Origin: Macrostomum hystrix
Lineage: Eukaryota > Platyhelminthes > Macrostomidae
Length of the DNA: 64,000 nt
Direction of reading: 5' to 3'
Assembly (NCBI GenBank): GCA_950097015.1
Contig: CATNEN010000002.1
Span: forward strand, 7,641,501-7,705,500
A program made the position numbers and the translations under genes. This document shows positions 1-10,100 of the stretch, piece by piece; positions within the stretch are counted from its first letter, which is position 1; each line of letters starts with the position of its first letter. The notes under the pieces were generated by a model. That model was not told where the DNA came from and did no database searches. It saw only the letters and a list, made by a program, of their open reading frames with translations.

Positions 1-522
1 GTGGAGTATGTCTAATTAATCTATCTGTAGCAAATTTAAGTAGAGCAAGTAAACATCGGTATAAAGACAAAAAACTTATCATATTATCATCTGACAAGAC
101 CAGAGATAACAATAGGGTGAAAGAAAGAATTAAAAAGGAAGATAAAAAACCGGAATTTCAGTACTTATATTTTCCTAACCTCAAACCACAGAGCTAGCGA
201 ATGTACATATCCCGAACCACGGGACTGGCACCCACCCCACGCCCTTCCTCGTCCACAACACGCAGGGTGTACATTTTGGGGGTAGAGGGACAGTGGAACT
301 TTGTCCAGCACTTCATTCCTTCCATTGGACTGCGTGCGTTGGCTCAGGCGCGTTCCGAACCGACCCTGTCAGCAGTTGTTTTCTCTGCACTCTGATTGGC
401 TGACTGATCCACAACTGTCCGTTAAAGCATACCAGTGTTTCACACTGCCATCAAATAAGGCCAGAACTGGCAAAAGAACATTTCAAGAAAAAAATAGCTA
501 CTGTGGAGGGGCAAGGCTTCAG
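1..522. other. Sequence downstream of FBXL4, no gene recognised
   Basis: This is the left edge of the window and the 3' flank of the minus-strand FBXL4 gene. Short open frames occur on the plus strand but none resembles a known protein or has splice or start context. An inverted CCAAT-type motif (GATTGGCT) lies near 393-400. The 3' UTR of FBXL4 should lie here; no clear polyadenylation signal was found by eye. Confidence 0.5.
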
Positions 523-3500
523 CTAGAGATTCTGAAAGCTCATCTTAATGGAACATTGTGGAAAACTTGCTCGAATCGCTTCAACATCGGCGCGATTAAC
601 CTGGCCGCAGAAGCTGACATCAAACATCTCTAGCTTCGGGCAGCTCTGCAGCACAAAATGAACGGCCTCAAGTGACACGTGGTTGGAGCCCAGGATGTCC
701 AGCTGGCGAAGGTCGCGACAGTGCTTGGCGATCTGGCGAAGATCGACGTCTCGAATAGTTCTGGAAAAAATTCGACAGAAATGGAAAGCAAAAGTGTATT
801 GGGGTCACAGCTTTCAGATTGTAAAGTACAGAATAGCCAATTAAGCTCCAGATCCCCGATTCGAGTCCAAGATCCCCAATTCCAGTCCAAGATCCCCAAT
901 TCCAGTCCTAGATCCCCAAATTCCAGCCCTAGATCCCCAATTCCAGCCCTAGATCCCCAATTCCAGTCAAGATCCCCAATTCCAGTCCTAGATCACCAAA
1001 TTCCAGCCCTAGATCCCCAATTCCAGCCCTAGATCCCCAATTCCAGTCCTAGATCCCCAATTCCAGTCCTAGATCCCCAATTCCAGTCCTAGATCCCCAA
1101 TTCCAGCCCTAGATCCCTAATTCCAGTCCAAGATCCCCAATTTTAGTGTGAGATCTCCAATTCCAGTCCAAGATCTCCAATTCCAGTCCAAGATCTCCAA
1201 TTCCAGCCCTAGATCCCCAATTCCAGTCCTAGATCCCCAATTCCAGTCCTAGATCCCCAAATTCCAGCCCTAGATCCCCAATTCCAGTCCTAGATCCCCA
1301 ATTCCAGCCCTAGATCCCCAATTCCAGCCCTAGATCCCCAATTCCAGTCCTAGATCCCCAATTCCAGTCCTAGATCCCCAATTCCAGTCCTAGATCCCCA
1401 AATTCCAGCCCTAGATCCCCAATTCCAGTCCTAGATCCCCAATTCCAGCCCTAGATCCCCAATTCCAGTCCAAGATCCCCAATTTTAGTGTGAGATCTCC
1501 AATTCCAGTCCAAGATCTCCAATTCTAGTCCAAGATCTCCGATTCCAGTCCAAGATCCCCAATTCCAATCTAAAATCCACAATTCCAGCTCCCAGATCCC
1601 ACAAGCACCTGTTAGCTGTGAGGAAGAGTTTCTGCAGGCCGCGGCAGCGCTGCGCCAGCTCCGCTAGGCAGCCGTTGGCAGAGTCTACTCGGACGCACCA
1701 GCCGATGTCGAGCTCCAGCAGATGCGGGCAGCCCTCGGCCAGGACGGACAGGCTGAAGCAGCTCAGACTGCGGCTGCGCCAGAAGTCCAAGCTGAGCAGG
1801 CCGGGGCAGGACTTGGCTAGCGCGGCGACCACCTGGTCAGCGCAATCAACGCAGACGGGGCTGGCGCCCAGGTTGACGTGGCGTAGGTGGGGATTTGCGC
1901 CGATCAGGGCGCAGACCGACTGGAGGTCGATGCTGCAGCGGTACAGATTGAGCCGGTTGAGACGGCTGAGTCCAGTGGCCAGGGCGGAGTAGCCGGATTG
2001 TCCGACCCGTGGCGACATGCAGCCGGAGAGATCCAGGTCTGCGAGGGAGAGCAGGCAGCGGGCAAGATTCTTAGCGGGGTGTGGGATTCTGAGCAGGCAG
2101 TGGGATTCTAAGGAGGCAGTGGGGTTCTTGAGTAGGGAGTGGGGATCTTGAGCAGGAAGTGGGGATCCTGAGTAGGGAGTAGGGATCCTGAGCAGGAAGT
2201 GGGGATCCTGAGAAGGCAGTGAGGATCTTGAGTAGGGAGTGGGGATCTTGAGCAGGAAGTGGGGATCCTGAGTAGGGAGTGGGGATCCTGAGCAGGAAGT
2301 GGGGATCCTGAGAAGGCAGTGAGGATCTTGAGTAGGGAGTGGGGATCTTGAGCAGGAAGTGGGGATCCTGAGTAGGGAGTGGGGATCCTGAGCAGGAAGT
2401 GGGGATCCTGAGAAGGCAGTGAGGATCTTGAGTAGGGAGTGGGGATCCTGAGTAGGGAGTAGGGATCCTGAGTAGGGAGTGGGATCCTGAGTAGGCAGTG
2501 GGGATCTTGAGTAGGGAGTGGGGATCTTGAGTAGGAAGTGGGGATCCTGAGTAGGGAGTGGGGATCCTGAGCAGGAAGTGGGGATCCTGAGTAGGGAGTG
2601 GGGATCTTGAGTAGGAAGTGGGGATCCTGAGTAGGGAGTGGGGATCCTGAGCAGGAAGTAGGGATCCTGAGAAGGCAGTGAGGATCTTGAGTAGGGAGTG
2701 GGGATCCTGAATAGGGAGTGGGGATCCGAGTAGGGATTGGGGATCCTGAGTAGGGATTGGGGATCCTGAGTATACAGTGGGAATCCATAATGGATTGGAG
2801 TTTTGGAGTTTTATAGTGGGATTGGAGTGTCACCAGTCAGAGCCGGGCAATACGCCCCGATGGCCTTCAGGCAGTCGTCGTCAAGGAAGCTGCAGCTGGC
2901 CAGCCGCAGTGTGCGCAGCCGCCCGCCCCCGTCGAGTTGCGGCAGGAGCTCGCAAAAGGCCTCAGAGCTGACGCCGGAGCACCAGGACAGGTCCAGCTGG
3001 TGGCAGGCGGACAGTCGGATGGCCAGAGCCCGCAGCGAGTCGGCGGTGACTCGCAGGCAGTGCGGGCGCAGGCTGAGGCTCCGGTACAGCAGCGGGTCGG
3101 AGCTGAAGTGGTGCAGCAGGCGGCAGGTCTGGCCGATCCGCAGCAGCGACTGAAGGTCCAGCTGGCCGAGCAGCCGCGTCAGCAGCTCGGAGGGCCAGGC
3201 GCCGAACCAGCCGGCAGCGACAGCCTCGGTTTCGGCGGAGTCGGCGGCAGGATGCGAGAGGCTGACTACGGACATCTGGGTGATGATTTTTTAGAGAATG
3301 ATGTGTAGTATGCATAGCATTTTACTGCTAGAATGCTGAAACTATGTTTTAGTAGACTGAGATTCCGACCGTTTTTGCCAACAGGATCCCCACCTGTAAC
3401 CAACTCGATCTCCACCTGTAACCAACTCGATCTCCACCTGTAACCAACAGGATCCCCACCTGTTCATCAACAGAATCCCCACCTGTTCACTAACAGGAGC

Positions 3501-5399
3501 CCCACCTGTTCACAAACAGGATCCCACCTGTTCATCAACAGAATCCCCACCTGTTCACTAACAGGAGCCCCACCTGTTCACAAACAGGATCCCCACCTGT
3601 TCATCAACAGGATCCCCACCTGCTCATCAACAGAATCCCCACCTGTTCACTAACAGGAGCCCCACCTGTTCACAAACAGGATCCCCACCTGTTCATCAAC
3701 AGGATCCCCACCTGTTCATCAACAGAATCCCCACCTGTTCACTAACAGGAGCCCCACCTGTTCACTAACAGGATCCCCACCTGTTCATCAACAGGATCCC
3801 CACCTGTTCATCAACAGAATCCCCACCTGTTCACTAACAGAATCCCCACTTGTTCACTAACAGGATCCCCACCTGTTCACCAACAGGATCCCCACCTGTT
3901 CACCAACAGGATCCCCACCTGTTCACCAACAGGATCCCCACCTGTTCACCAACAGGATCCCCACCTGTTCAGCCAGCACATTGGCCGCAGCGCAGTCGTC
4001 ACTAGAAGCGCCAATGCCCACCAGCTCCACAGTGTCAATTTCCGTGTAATACTCGGCCAGGCTGCAGTTGAACTCCAGTCGGAGTCTGTTCACCGGTCGG
4101 CCGGGATGCAGGGCGGGGCAGCAGTTGTCGGCCGTCAGTTCGAGCACTCTGGAGGCGTGCGGCTCGCGACTGGGGCCACTACGGTGCCAGACACGATGCC
4201 AGACCGGCTCCGGCGAGGAGCCATCGAAGCAGATCGAGCGGGCGAAGACGGCAACAAGGCAGCCGGGAATGAAGGTCTCGTAGACGCGCACCCTCTGCAG
4301 ATGTACTGGCTGCGGATACTCCACCTCGACGAAGTCCTCGGAGCAGTAGTCAGTCGGGTAGCTGGCGGGCTGCAGGCCAATGACAGGAGCCGCTGAAGGA
4401 GCACGCGACCACCAGGGACCATAGTAGCGCTGCATGCGGGGTGAAATTCATAGGTTTGTGAGGAAGAAACATGATAAATATTGATAAGTCTAGAATGGCG
4501 TATTAACATAAAGCTAAGAAAGTTTGTTTCATTTGCCTAGGGTATTGTACATCGATCTGCCCTGGCTAGCTGCGAGACTAAACTATTTCTAAATCAATTA
4601 AAAACTTAGTTACCATGCTGCAATTTAGTTTTATTTCACAGAAATGAAAGTTTATCAATAATTACATTGTTTTATAAACTCTAAAATGCTAATTACAATT
4701 TTCTAAAATTTCATCTACTAGTATTTATCCATCTGTTTTAATTTATACATAAAGACAAAGCTCAAGATATGTAATAGATATGATAGATGCAGCTATAACA
4801 CAGAGATTTAATCTTACTTGTGTTGAGAGTTTGATTGTTATAAAATAAATTCAATCTAAATAAATAAATATAGTTGATGAGTGGCATTAATTTTATAGCA
4901 GCAGGTCGTCAAACTTGTTTCCTTGAATTTTTCTAATTACAGAAAGCAAAATTTTATTTTACTTTTTTAATTTTAATGGGCAATAAACTACAAAAAGTGT
5001 ATGTGGAAATTTAAATGCTATATAATGTCAATATTACTTTATATTAAAAACACAAAGCTAGTTACAAAATTAAATTTTTATTACTTATTATTTTAATAAA
5101 TGACAAGAAAAACTTTCCTTGTATATACAGTACAATTTTTAACTTGATCGTTATATCTATATTAAAAGCTAAATTATGAAAGAACTGCAACATATAAAAA
5201 ATGTTGATCTTACCAGAACACATGCTTCGCAAAAATCTCCATACCGAGGATAGACGGACGGCCCAGTTCCCACTAGCTGACGTACAGAATATGATCCATC
5301 TTCTGAACCATACTGGGAACTAAAAGCGACAATTTTACATGGATACTGCCTAATTGGCTTCTTGTTCATCGATATGTTTTCTGAGACACTTCGCTTCAT
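523..5399 (-). CDS. FBXL4: FBXL4, F-box and leucine-rich repeat protein, complete, 5 exons
   Basis: Coding exons on the minus strand: 5399-5214, 4429-3965, 3275-2834, 2038-1609 and 760-523. All have GT-AG borders and the phases fit (1,761 nt, 586 residues; the human protein is about 621). The start is the ATG at 5399, followed by a basic N-terminus (MKRSVSEN...) suited to mitochondrial import. Exons 1-2 carry the discoidin-like N-terminal domain typical of this family (FSSQYGSEDGSYS, YGDFCEACVL, RYYGPWW, EYYTEIDTVEL). Exon 3 begins the F-box at about residues 242-285 (WPSELLTRLLGQLDLQSLLR). Exons 3-5 hold cysteine-rich LRRs, including KLFLTANR and LRQLDILGSNHVSLEAV, and end in a SIKMSFQNL-like tail matching the vertebrate C-terminus. 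Known role of the family: mitochondrial outer-membrane SCF ubiquitin-ligase receptor that limits mitophagy by directing BNIP3/NIX turnover. Introns 2-4 are minisatellite-filled; intron 1 is not. Confidence 0.93.
843..1598. repeat. 20-bp minisatellite filling FBXL4 intron 4
   Basis: About 37 head-to-tail copies of a 20-bp unit (plus strand AGATCCCCAATTCCAGTCCT, with AGCCCT and AGTCCA variants). The array occupies most of the 848-bp intron 761-1608 and begins within about 15 bases of the donor at 1608. A variant block with ATTTTAGTGTGAGATCTCC appears near 1138 and again near 1482, so the array has also copied itself in larger blocks. Confidence 0.95.
2056..2790. repeat. 20-bp minisatellite filling FBXL4 intron 3, with 100-bp higher-order repeat
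   Basis: Unit on the plus strand is GGGGATCCTGAGTAGGGAGT with variants GAGCAGGAAGT and GAGAAGGCAGT. Between about 2219 and 2430 five variant units repeat in fixed order, giving a 100-bp higher-order period (the marker GTGAGGATCTTGAG recurs at about 2219, 2319 and 2419). Degenerate units run to the exon 4 acceptor at 2039. Read in the gene's direction each unit carries CCCTACTCAG|G, an acceptor-like sequence. Confidence 0.95.
3380..3970. repeat. 23-bp minisatellite spanning the FBXL4 exon 2 splice donor
   Basis: About 25 copies of a 23-bp unit (plus strand core GGATCCCCACCTGTTCACCA, then ACA). On the coding strand the unit reads GAACAGGTGGGGATCC. The last exon bases GAACAG and the donor GTGGGG at 3970-3959 are themselves the first copy, so each unit repeats the real exon-intron boundary. 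Confidence 0.95.
4430..5213 (-). other. FBXL4: FBXL4 intron 1, AT-rich, no array
   Basis: Intron between donor CTG|GTAAGA (5213) and acceptor CATGCAG|CGC (4430). It is AT-rich with no long open frame and, unlike the other introns of this gene, no minisatellite. Confidence 0.8.
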
Positions 5400-7182
5400 T
5401 TATAATTAAATATAAAATTGACACGTTTATCTGCGTTTAGTTCGGTACTCGGCTAACTGTCAACAGGTGACAGGTGGCAGTTTGAGAGTTTAGCGAGACA
5501 GAGGGAGGGAAAGTTTAATCGAATGGCAGTTTTAAGTAACTTGCTTATATTTGACTGTCATCGTGCGCAGTACTACTAATAGCTTGAAAGTATATGTTAA
5601 TCTCAATATGTATCAAATATCAAATGGAAACGTGAATCTTTACAACCATCAGCGCACTACCTATACTGGAATACCTATATGGCTATATATAAATATTAAA
5701 TTCCAACTTAATTCGATATCATCAAATTCATCACGGTAGACCGATAAAAGAAAAAAGAATATTTTAAATCTATGCTAGTTAACGACAACATGACACAAAG
5801 TAAAAGAAAACTCTATGAAATATTATTAGTGATAATGTGTTTTCTGCAAAACAATATATAGAAAATAACAAAAAATTATATACAGTAAAAATTGATATAT
5901 ATAAATAAATTTAAATCATTGCTATATTTATAAAAATAAATCATTACGCAGATCAGTCATAACTCATTCACGATTCATTGCTGTTTCGATGTGGTCAGAT
6001 CAATTCGATATTTTTTTGCAGTGCTTGAAATAATTGTATGAGCATCTCCGTTTAATTTAAAACTGTTTCAGGTAGATCTGGTATAACAAGAAGGGACTTG
6101 GAAATAGGAAAATTTGTAGCCAGCGTTGAAGCTAATAGACTTCTACTTGCACTTCGGCTTAGAGGTTTAGAACTTTCTAATCGGCCACGGGAGTAGCTAG
6201 CGCATGTATCTGATGCATTAACGGTCCAGCAGAAGTGTATTGTAGCAGTTTGGAATTCACGATTTTCACATAGATTAAAAACGGGAATTAAAAAAAGTTG
6301 AATGAACAATTAAATACCGTGAATCAAACGCGTTTTCGTTCAGGACAGGTTTAGTGCATCAATGACCTTTTATTTTAGTCAGTTCTGGTGCATTGATATC
6401 TCATGAAGCAGTGTTAACTGAACGAACTTACTTGGTAAAAAATAGCTAAAACGGACGGAAAACCATGGCTTTTCTAAAGTTCTTGAAGTTTAATTCAAGT
6501 TGAAAATAGATGCACTAGCGAAGGATGATACCATTTACCTTTTCCAAGTAAATGAATTGTAAATTAATCATATCATTTGATAGCTATCAAAGCAATGTTT
6601 TGGTTATCAAAGCCAGTTTAGATATGATTGAGTTATCACTCTGATGCGCTGCACCAAATGACTTACAATAAGATAAGCACCATCATGCACAACTACAAGT
6701 AAATACAATATTTACTTTATAAATAATAATTACAGTCTCAGAGTGTCAGCAAAGTACAAAGCGATCGAGCAGCTCGACCGAAAACTTAAACAACTATTAT
6801 TTTATCACATGAGAATGAGAATAAATTAATGACATGGCATCAATTTAGCAAGGATCACAACTAAGTTATTTTAGTTTTGATTAGCGGAGAATACCTAGGG
6901 CAGGTAATATACACTTGTATTTATAAAAACCTGTGGAAAGCCCTATTTCAGTCACGTGACATACCTCAGCGAATGTGATTGGCTAATGAGTGCTATTTTT
7001 AGAAACCTTAATACTGTCCCGCGAATGTGATCGGCTAGGGACCTGCTGCATTAAAAAACACATTTAGGGACTTTTTTTACGTTTTAAATATCAATCCAGT
7101 AAATAAGCCTAACTTCTCACTTAAGTTCAGTCGAAGTAATTTTCGCAGTAAACGATGCAAATCAGTGTCAGCCAGCTGACAA
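5400..7182. other. AT-rich spacer between FBXL4 5' end and CEP95 3' end
   Basis: No gene is recognised. An 85-codon open frame on the minus strand (6309-6052) has no family resemblance I can name and is probably chance. The stretch should contain the FBXL4 promoter and 5' UTR as well as the CEP95 3' UTR. Promoter-like motifs occur near 6951-7035. Confidence 0.6.
6951..7036. promoter_or_regulatory. Palindromic E-box GTCACGTGAC with two nearby CCAAT-like motifs
   Basis: GTCACGTGAC at 6951-6960 is a perfect 10-bp palindrome matching the extended E-box bound by TFEB/MITF/USF-type bHLH-ZIP factors. It is followed by a repeated block GCGAATGTGATTGGCTA (about 6972) and GCGAATGTGATCGGCTA (about 7021), the first holding an inverted CCAAT box. 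It lies 1.55 kb upstream of the FBXL4 ATG. Function is inferred from motif only. Confidence 0.35.
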
Positions 7183-10100
7183 TCACACAGCGGCAAGCTG
7201 CGGCGGCTCAGCCATCCTGGCGTACAGCCTAGCGAGCACCTGGTCCGCGTCCAACTGGCGAAAGTGGGCGTCATCCTGATCCCGCGCCAGCTGCTCCTGA
7301 ATGTCGCGCACCTCGGTCTCCATGCGTCGGCGCAGATCGCGGGCCAGGCCGCGCACCAGGTGGTCGTGAGCTCGCTCCCGCACCTGGAGCTCGCGCCGTT
7401 CAGTGGCCAGCGACTCGGCCAGCATGGCGAACCGGTCCCGGTAGAAATTCTCCATCGAGGCCACCTCGTCCGCCGTCCGGCGGTGCAGCTCCGCCTGGTG
7501 GTCGCGCGCCTGGCTGCGGTGCTCGCGAATGCGCCTTCGCTGCAGCTGCAGGGCCTCGGTGAAGAGGCGGCGGAAGACCTGCGCGGCGTTAGGGGTTTTT
7601 GAAGCAAGATTGGATTGGGGACCAATCCAACTATGGACACCCTGATGCAAATTTCTCCCATTTCGCTGATCAATCCTTGATATTGGGCTATATTCGCCTT
7701 GTAGCCCTTGAAGGTCCAGCAGCTTCGTCTAGATAAAGGTCGGTGACCACCAAAGTCGGAGATGATGCAGGCACATTCGGGTGACGTGCTGAGTTTGAAG
7801 GCCTGGTGAGGCCGCACTGAGGCGCAGTGCAAATTCGTGTAAAGGGATGTATGAAATACGCTAGCTCTTATGGGAAAATCAGACCTTCGGCCAGAACCAT
7901 TGAATATCTCAACGGTCTGAAGAGCTGGCAACTGGACTTTTGTTTCAGAAGATCGGGTAAGGCTCCGTTCGGGTAAAGTCAGGGGGAAATCCCCCTTGAG
8001 TAGTTTTACTCTTAATAAGAGTGGCCAGTACTATTTCAGATTTTCGAATAGAATAAGCTCGGGATTTAGAATTTTAGGTAAGAATTGATTAGCGGTTTGA
8101 ATCATTGGGAAGACTCAACAAACGATTTATAAGACTAATTTGGGGACTTGAAGAAATGGAAGGGATTTAGAGTCGAGTCAAGGCCGGCATGTTCTAAACT
8201 AAGCAAAGAAATATTTGTAGAAATTGTGAGAGCAGTTCATCACTTGGGCTCAAGTTTGTGCGCTTGCACAAAGGCCAGCGAGACGGTATTATCCAGGCAT
8301 TATGTATCCCAGCAACTGCAGCACTGTGAGCCGACCGCGGCACAGCGGGGGTTCCCTAAGCCAGGCTCCTTGTCTCCAATGCTCCCGGCGCTCTCCAGGT
8401 AAGAAACTCATTTTTTCTTCCTTAACTCTATAGTGGGGCTTCCGCCGCCGGAGGCTCTGATGAGCACGAGTCGAAGCCCGAGGCGAAGCACAAAAGTGCA
8501 GAGAGGAGGGGACGCGCCGAGTGCGTCACTGCCTGCAAATGAAGCCACGCGGCGACAATCAGCAGGCGGGCCGGACTGCCATGCAGGTTCAATAAACCAG
8601 CACCGCTGCCACTGCCGCCGCAGCTCACTCTGAATATCTCACCTAAGAAGTTGTAGCTTTGCGGTTAGAGCGTCAGGGGTTCGATTCTCGACTCCACTGG
8701 AACAATTTGTGTCCTTCAGCAAGACACTTAACTTTGCATTGCTTCAGTTTACGCTGCTGTTAAATGGGTGTCAGCATCAGCTGGGGCAATTGAGGGTGGG
8801 TGTGGCGTCCCACCCAGTCCATGGACTGAACAGCCGTACGCAGTCTTCATATGCACCGCGGAATAGCTGCGGCTGTGCTGTCAGCTGCACACCTGACCCG
8901 ATTCGGGCAGAAGTAATTTATTATTATTTTTTTTTTTTTATTACCTCCTAATGCTCCGTGTCTATCTCACAATCTTTCCATTTAGTCTCTTTGTTGATCT
9001 CACATTCTCTTCTAATATTCTGTCTCAAACCCAATCTGCCTTTCTTAAGCTCGTCTCACAGCTTATTCCCTACCCTCTCGTAGGTTTGAGCTGCGGTGCG
9101 CCGGCAAAATTAATTTCCAAAAAGGCACACAAAGCAACTCGAGGGAACAGCTTCGACAACAAGACAGGAAAGGACATCAGTAGAGCGCACTGCGGATCAG
9201 CAGCCCGCGGATTGCTGAACTAATTTGCTGCCCGAAACAACAAAGGACGGGCTGCGGAATCCGCCGCAGGACAAACAGCTCCGCTGCTGAGGAAAAGTAC
9301 ATCTGCACTTTGCTCAATTGCTTTCGACACAAACTTGTCGAGGCTACGAAAAAATGTTAGCAAATTAGACCCCCCAGCGGCTGTGCGGGTTGCCCCCTAC
9401 CGGCTGTTTGATTCGATTGAACTGAGCTGGAGAATGCTGGAGAATAGTAGGAAACCGGCCGCTGCACTTCAGTTAATCAACAAATTCTCATACTCAAAAC
9501 AGGGTAGCCTAGGGAGATATTGCGTGTTTTATGGGAGATTTTAAGCACAAGGAGGGGATCATTTTGATTGTTGAAAAGAAGGATGGGGAAATTCAAAGAG
9601 AAGGAAATTCGGGCGGTGGGGGAAACCAACAAAGTTAACTGGGGATGATTCTGATTCAGAAGAAGGCAAGTAGCCAAATTAAAGGGCGAATTCAGGTAAG
9701 AGGGGATAAATGGGAAAATTCTGAAACAATGGGATATTTCTGTCACAATGGGATATTTCTGAAACAAAGGATATTTATTAAACAAGGGATGTTTTTGAAA
9801 CAAGGGGATATTTATGAAACAAGGGATATTTCTGAAACAAGGGATATTTCTGAAACCAGGGATATTTCTGAAACCAGGGATATTTCTGAAACCAGGGATA
9901 TTTCTGAAACAAGGGATATTTCTAAAACAAGGGGATATTTCTGAAACAAGGGGGATATTTCTGAAACAATGGATATTTTAAATAGAAGAGATATTTCTTG
10001 AAAATGAAACGGAAAGATGGGATATAATTCAGAAGAAGTTAACAAAGGATAATTCGGGTATTACGGGATAATCTGAAATAAAGGATATCTCAGAAGAGAA

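Noticed and set aside
7077-7931. 284-codon minus-strand frame over the last CEP95 exon
   Set aside because: It reads another phase of the exon and continues into mobile-element sequence; the CEP95 coiled-coil phase is the one that fits the family.
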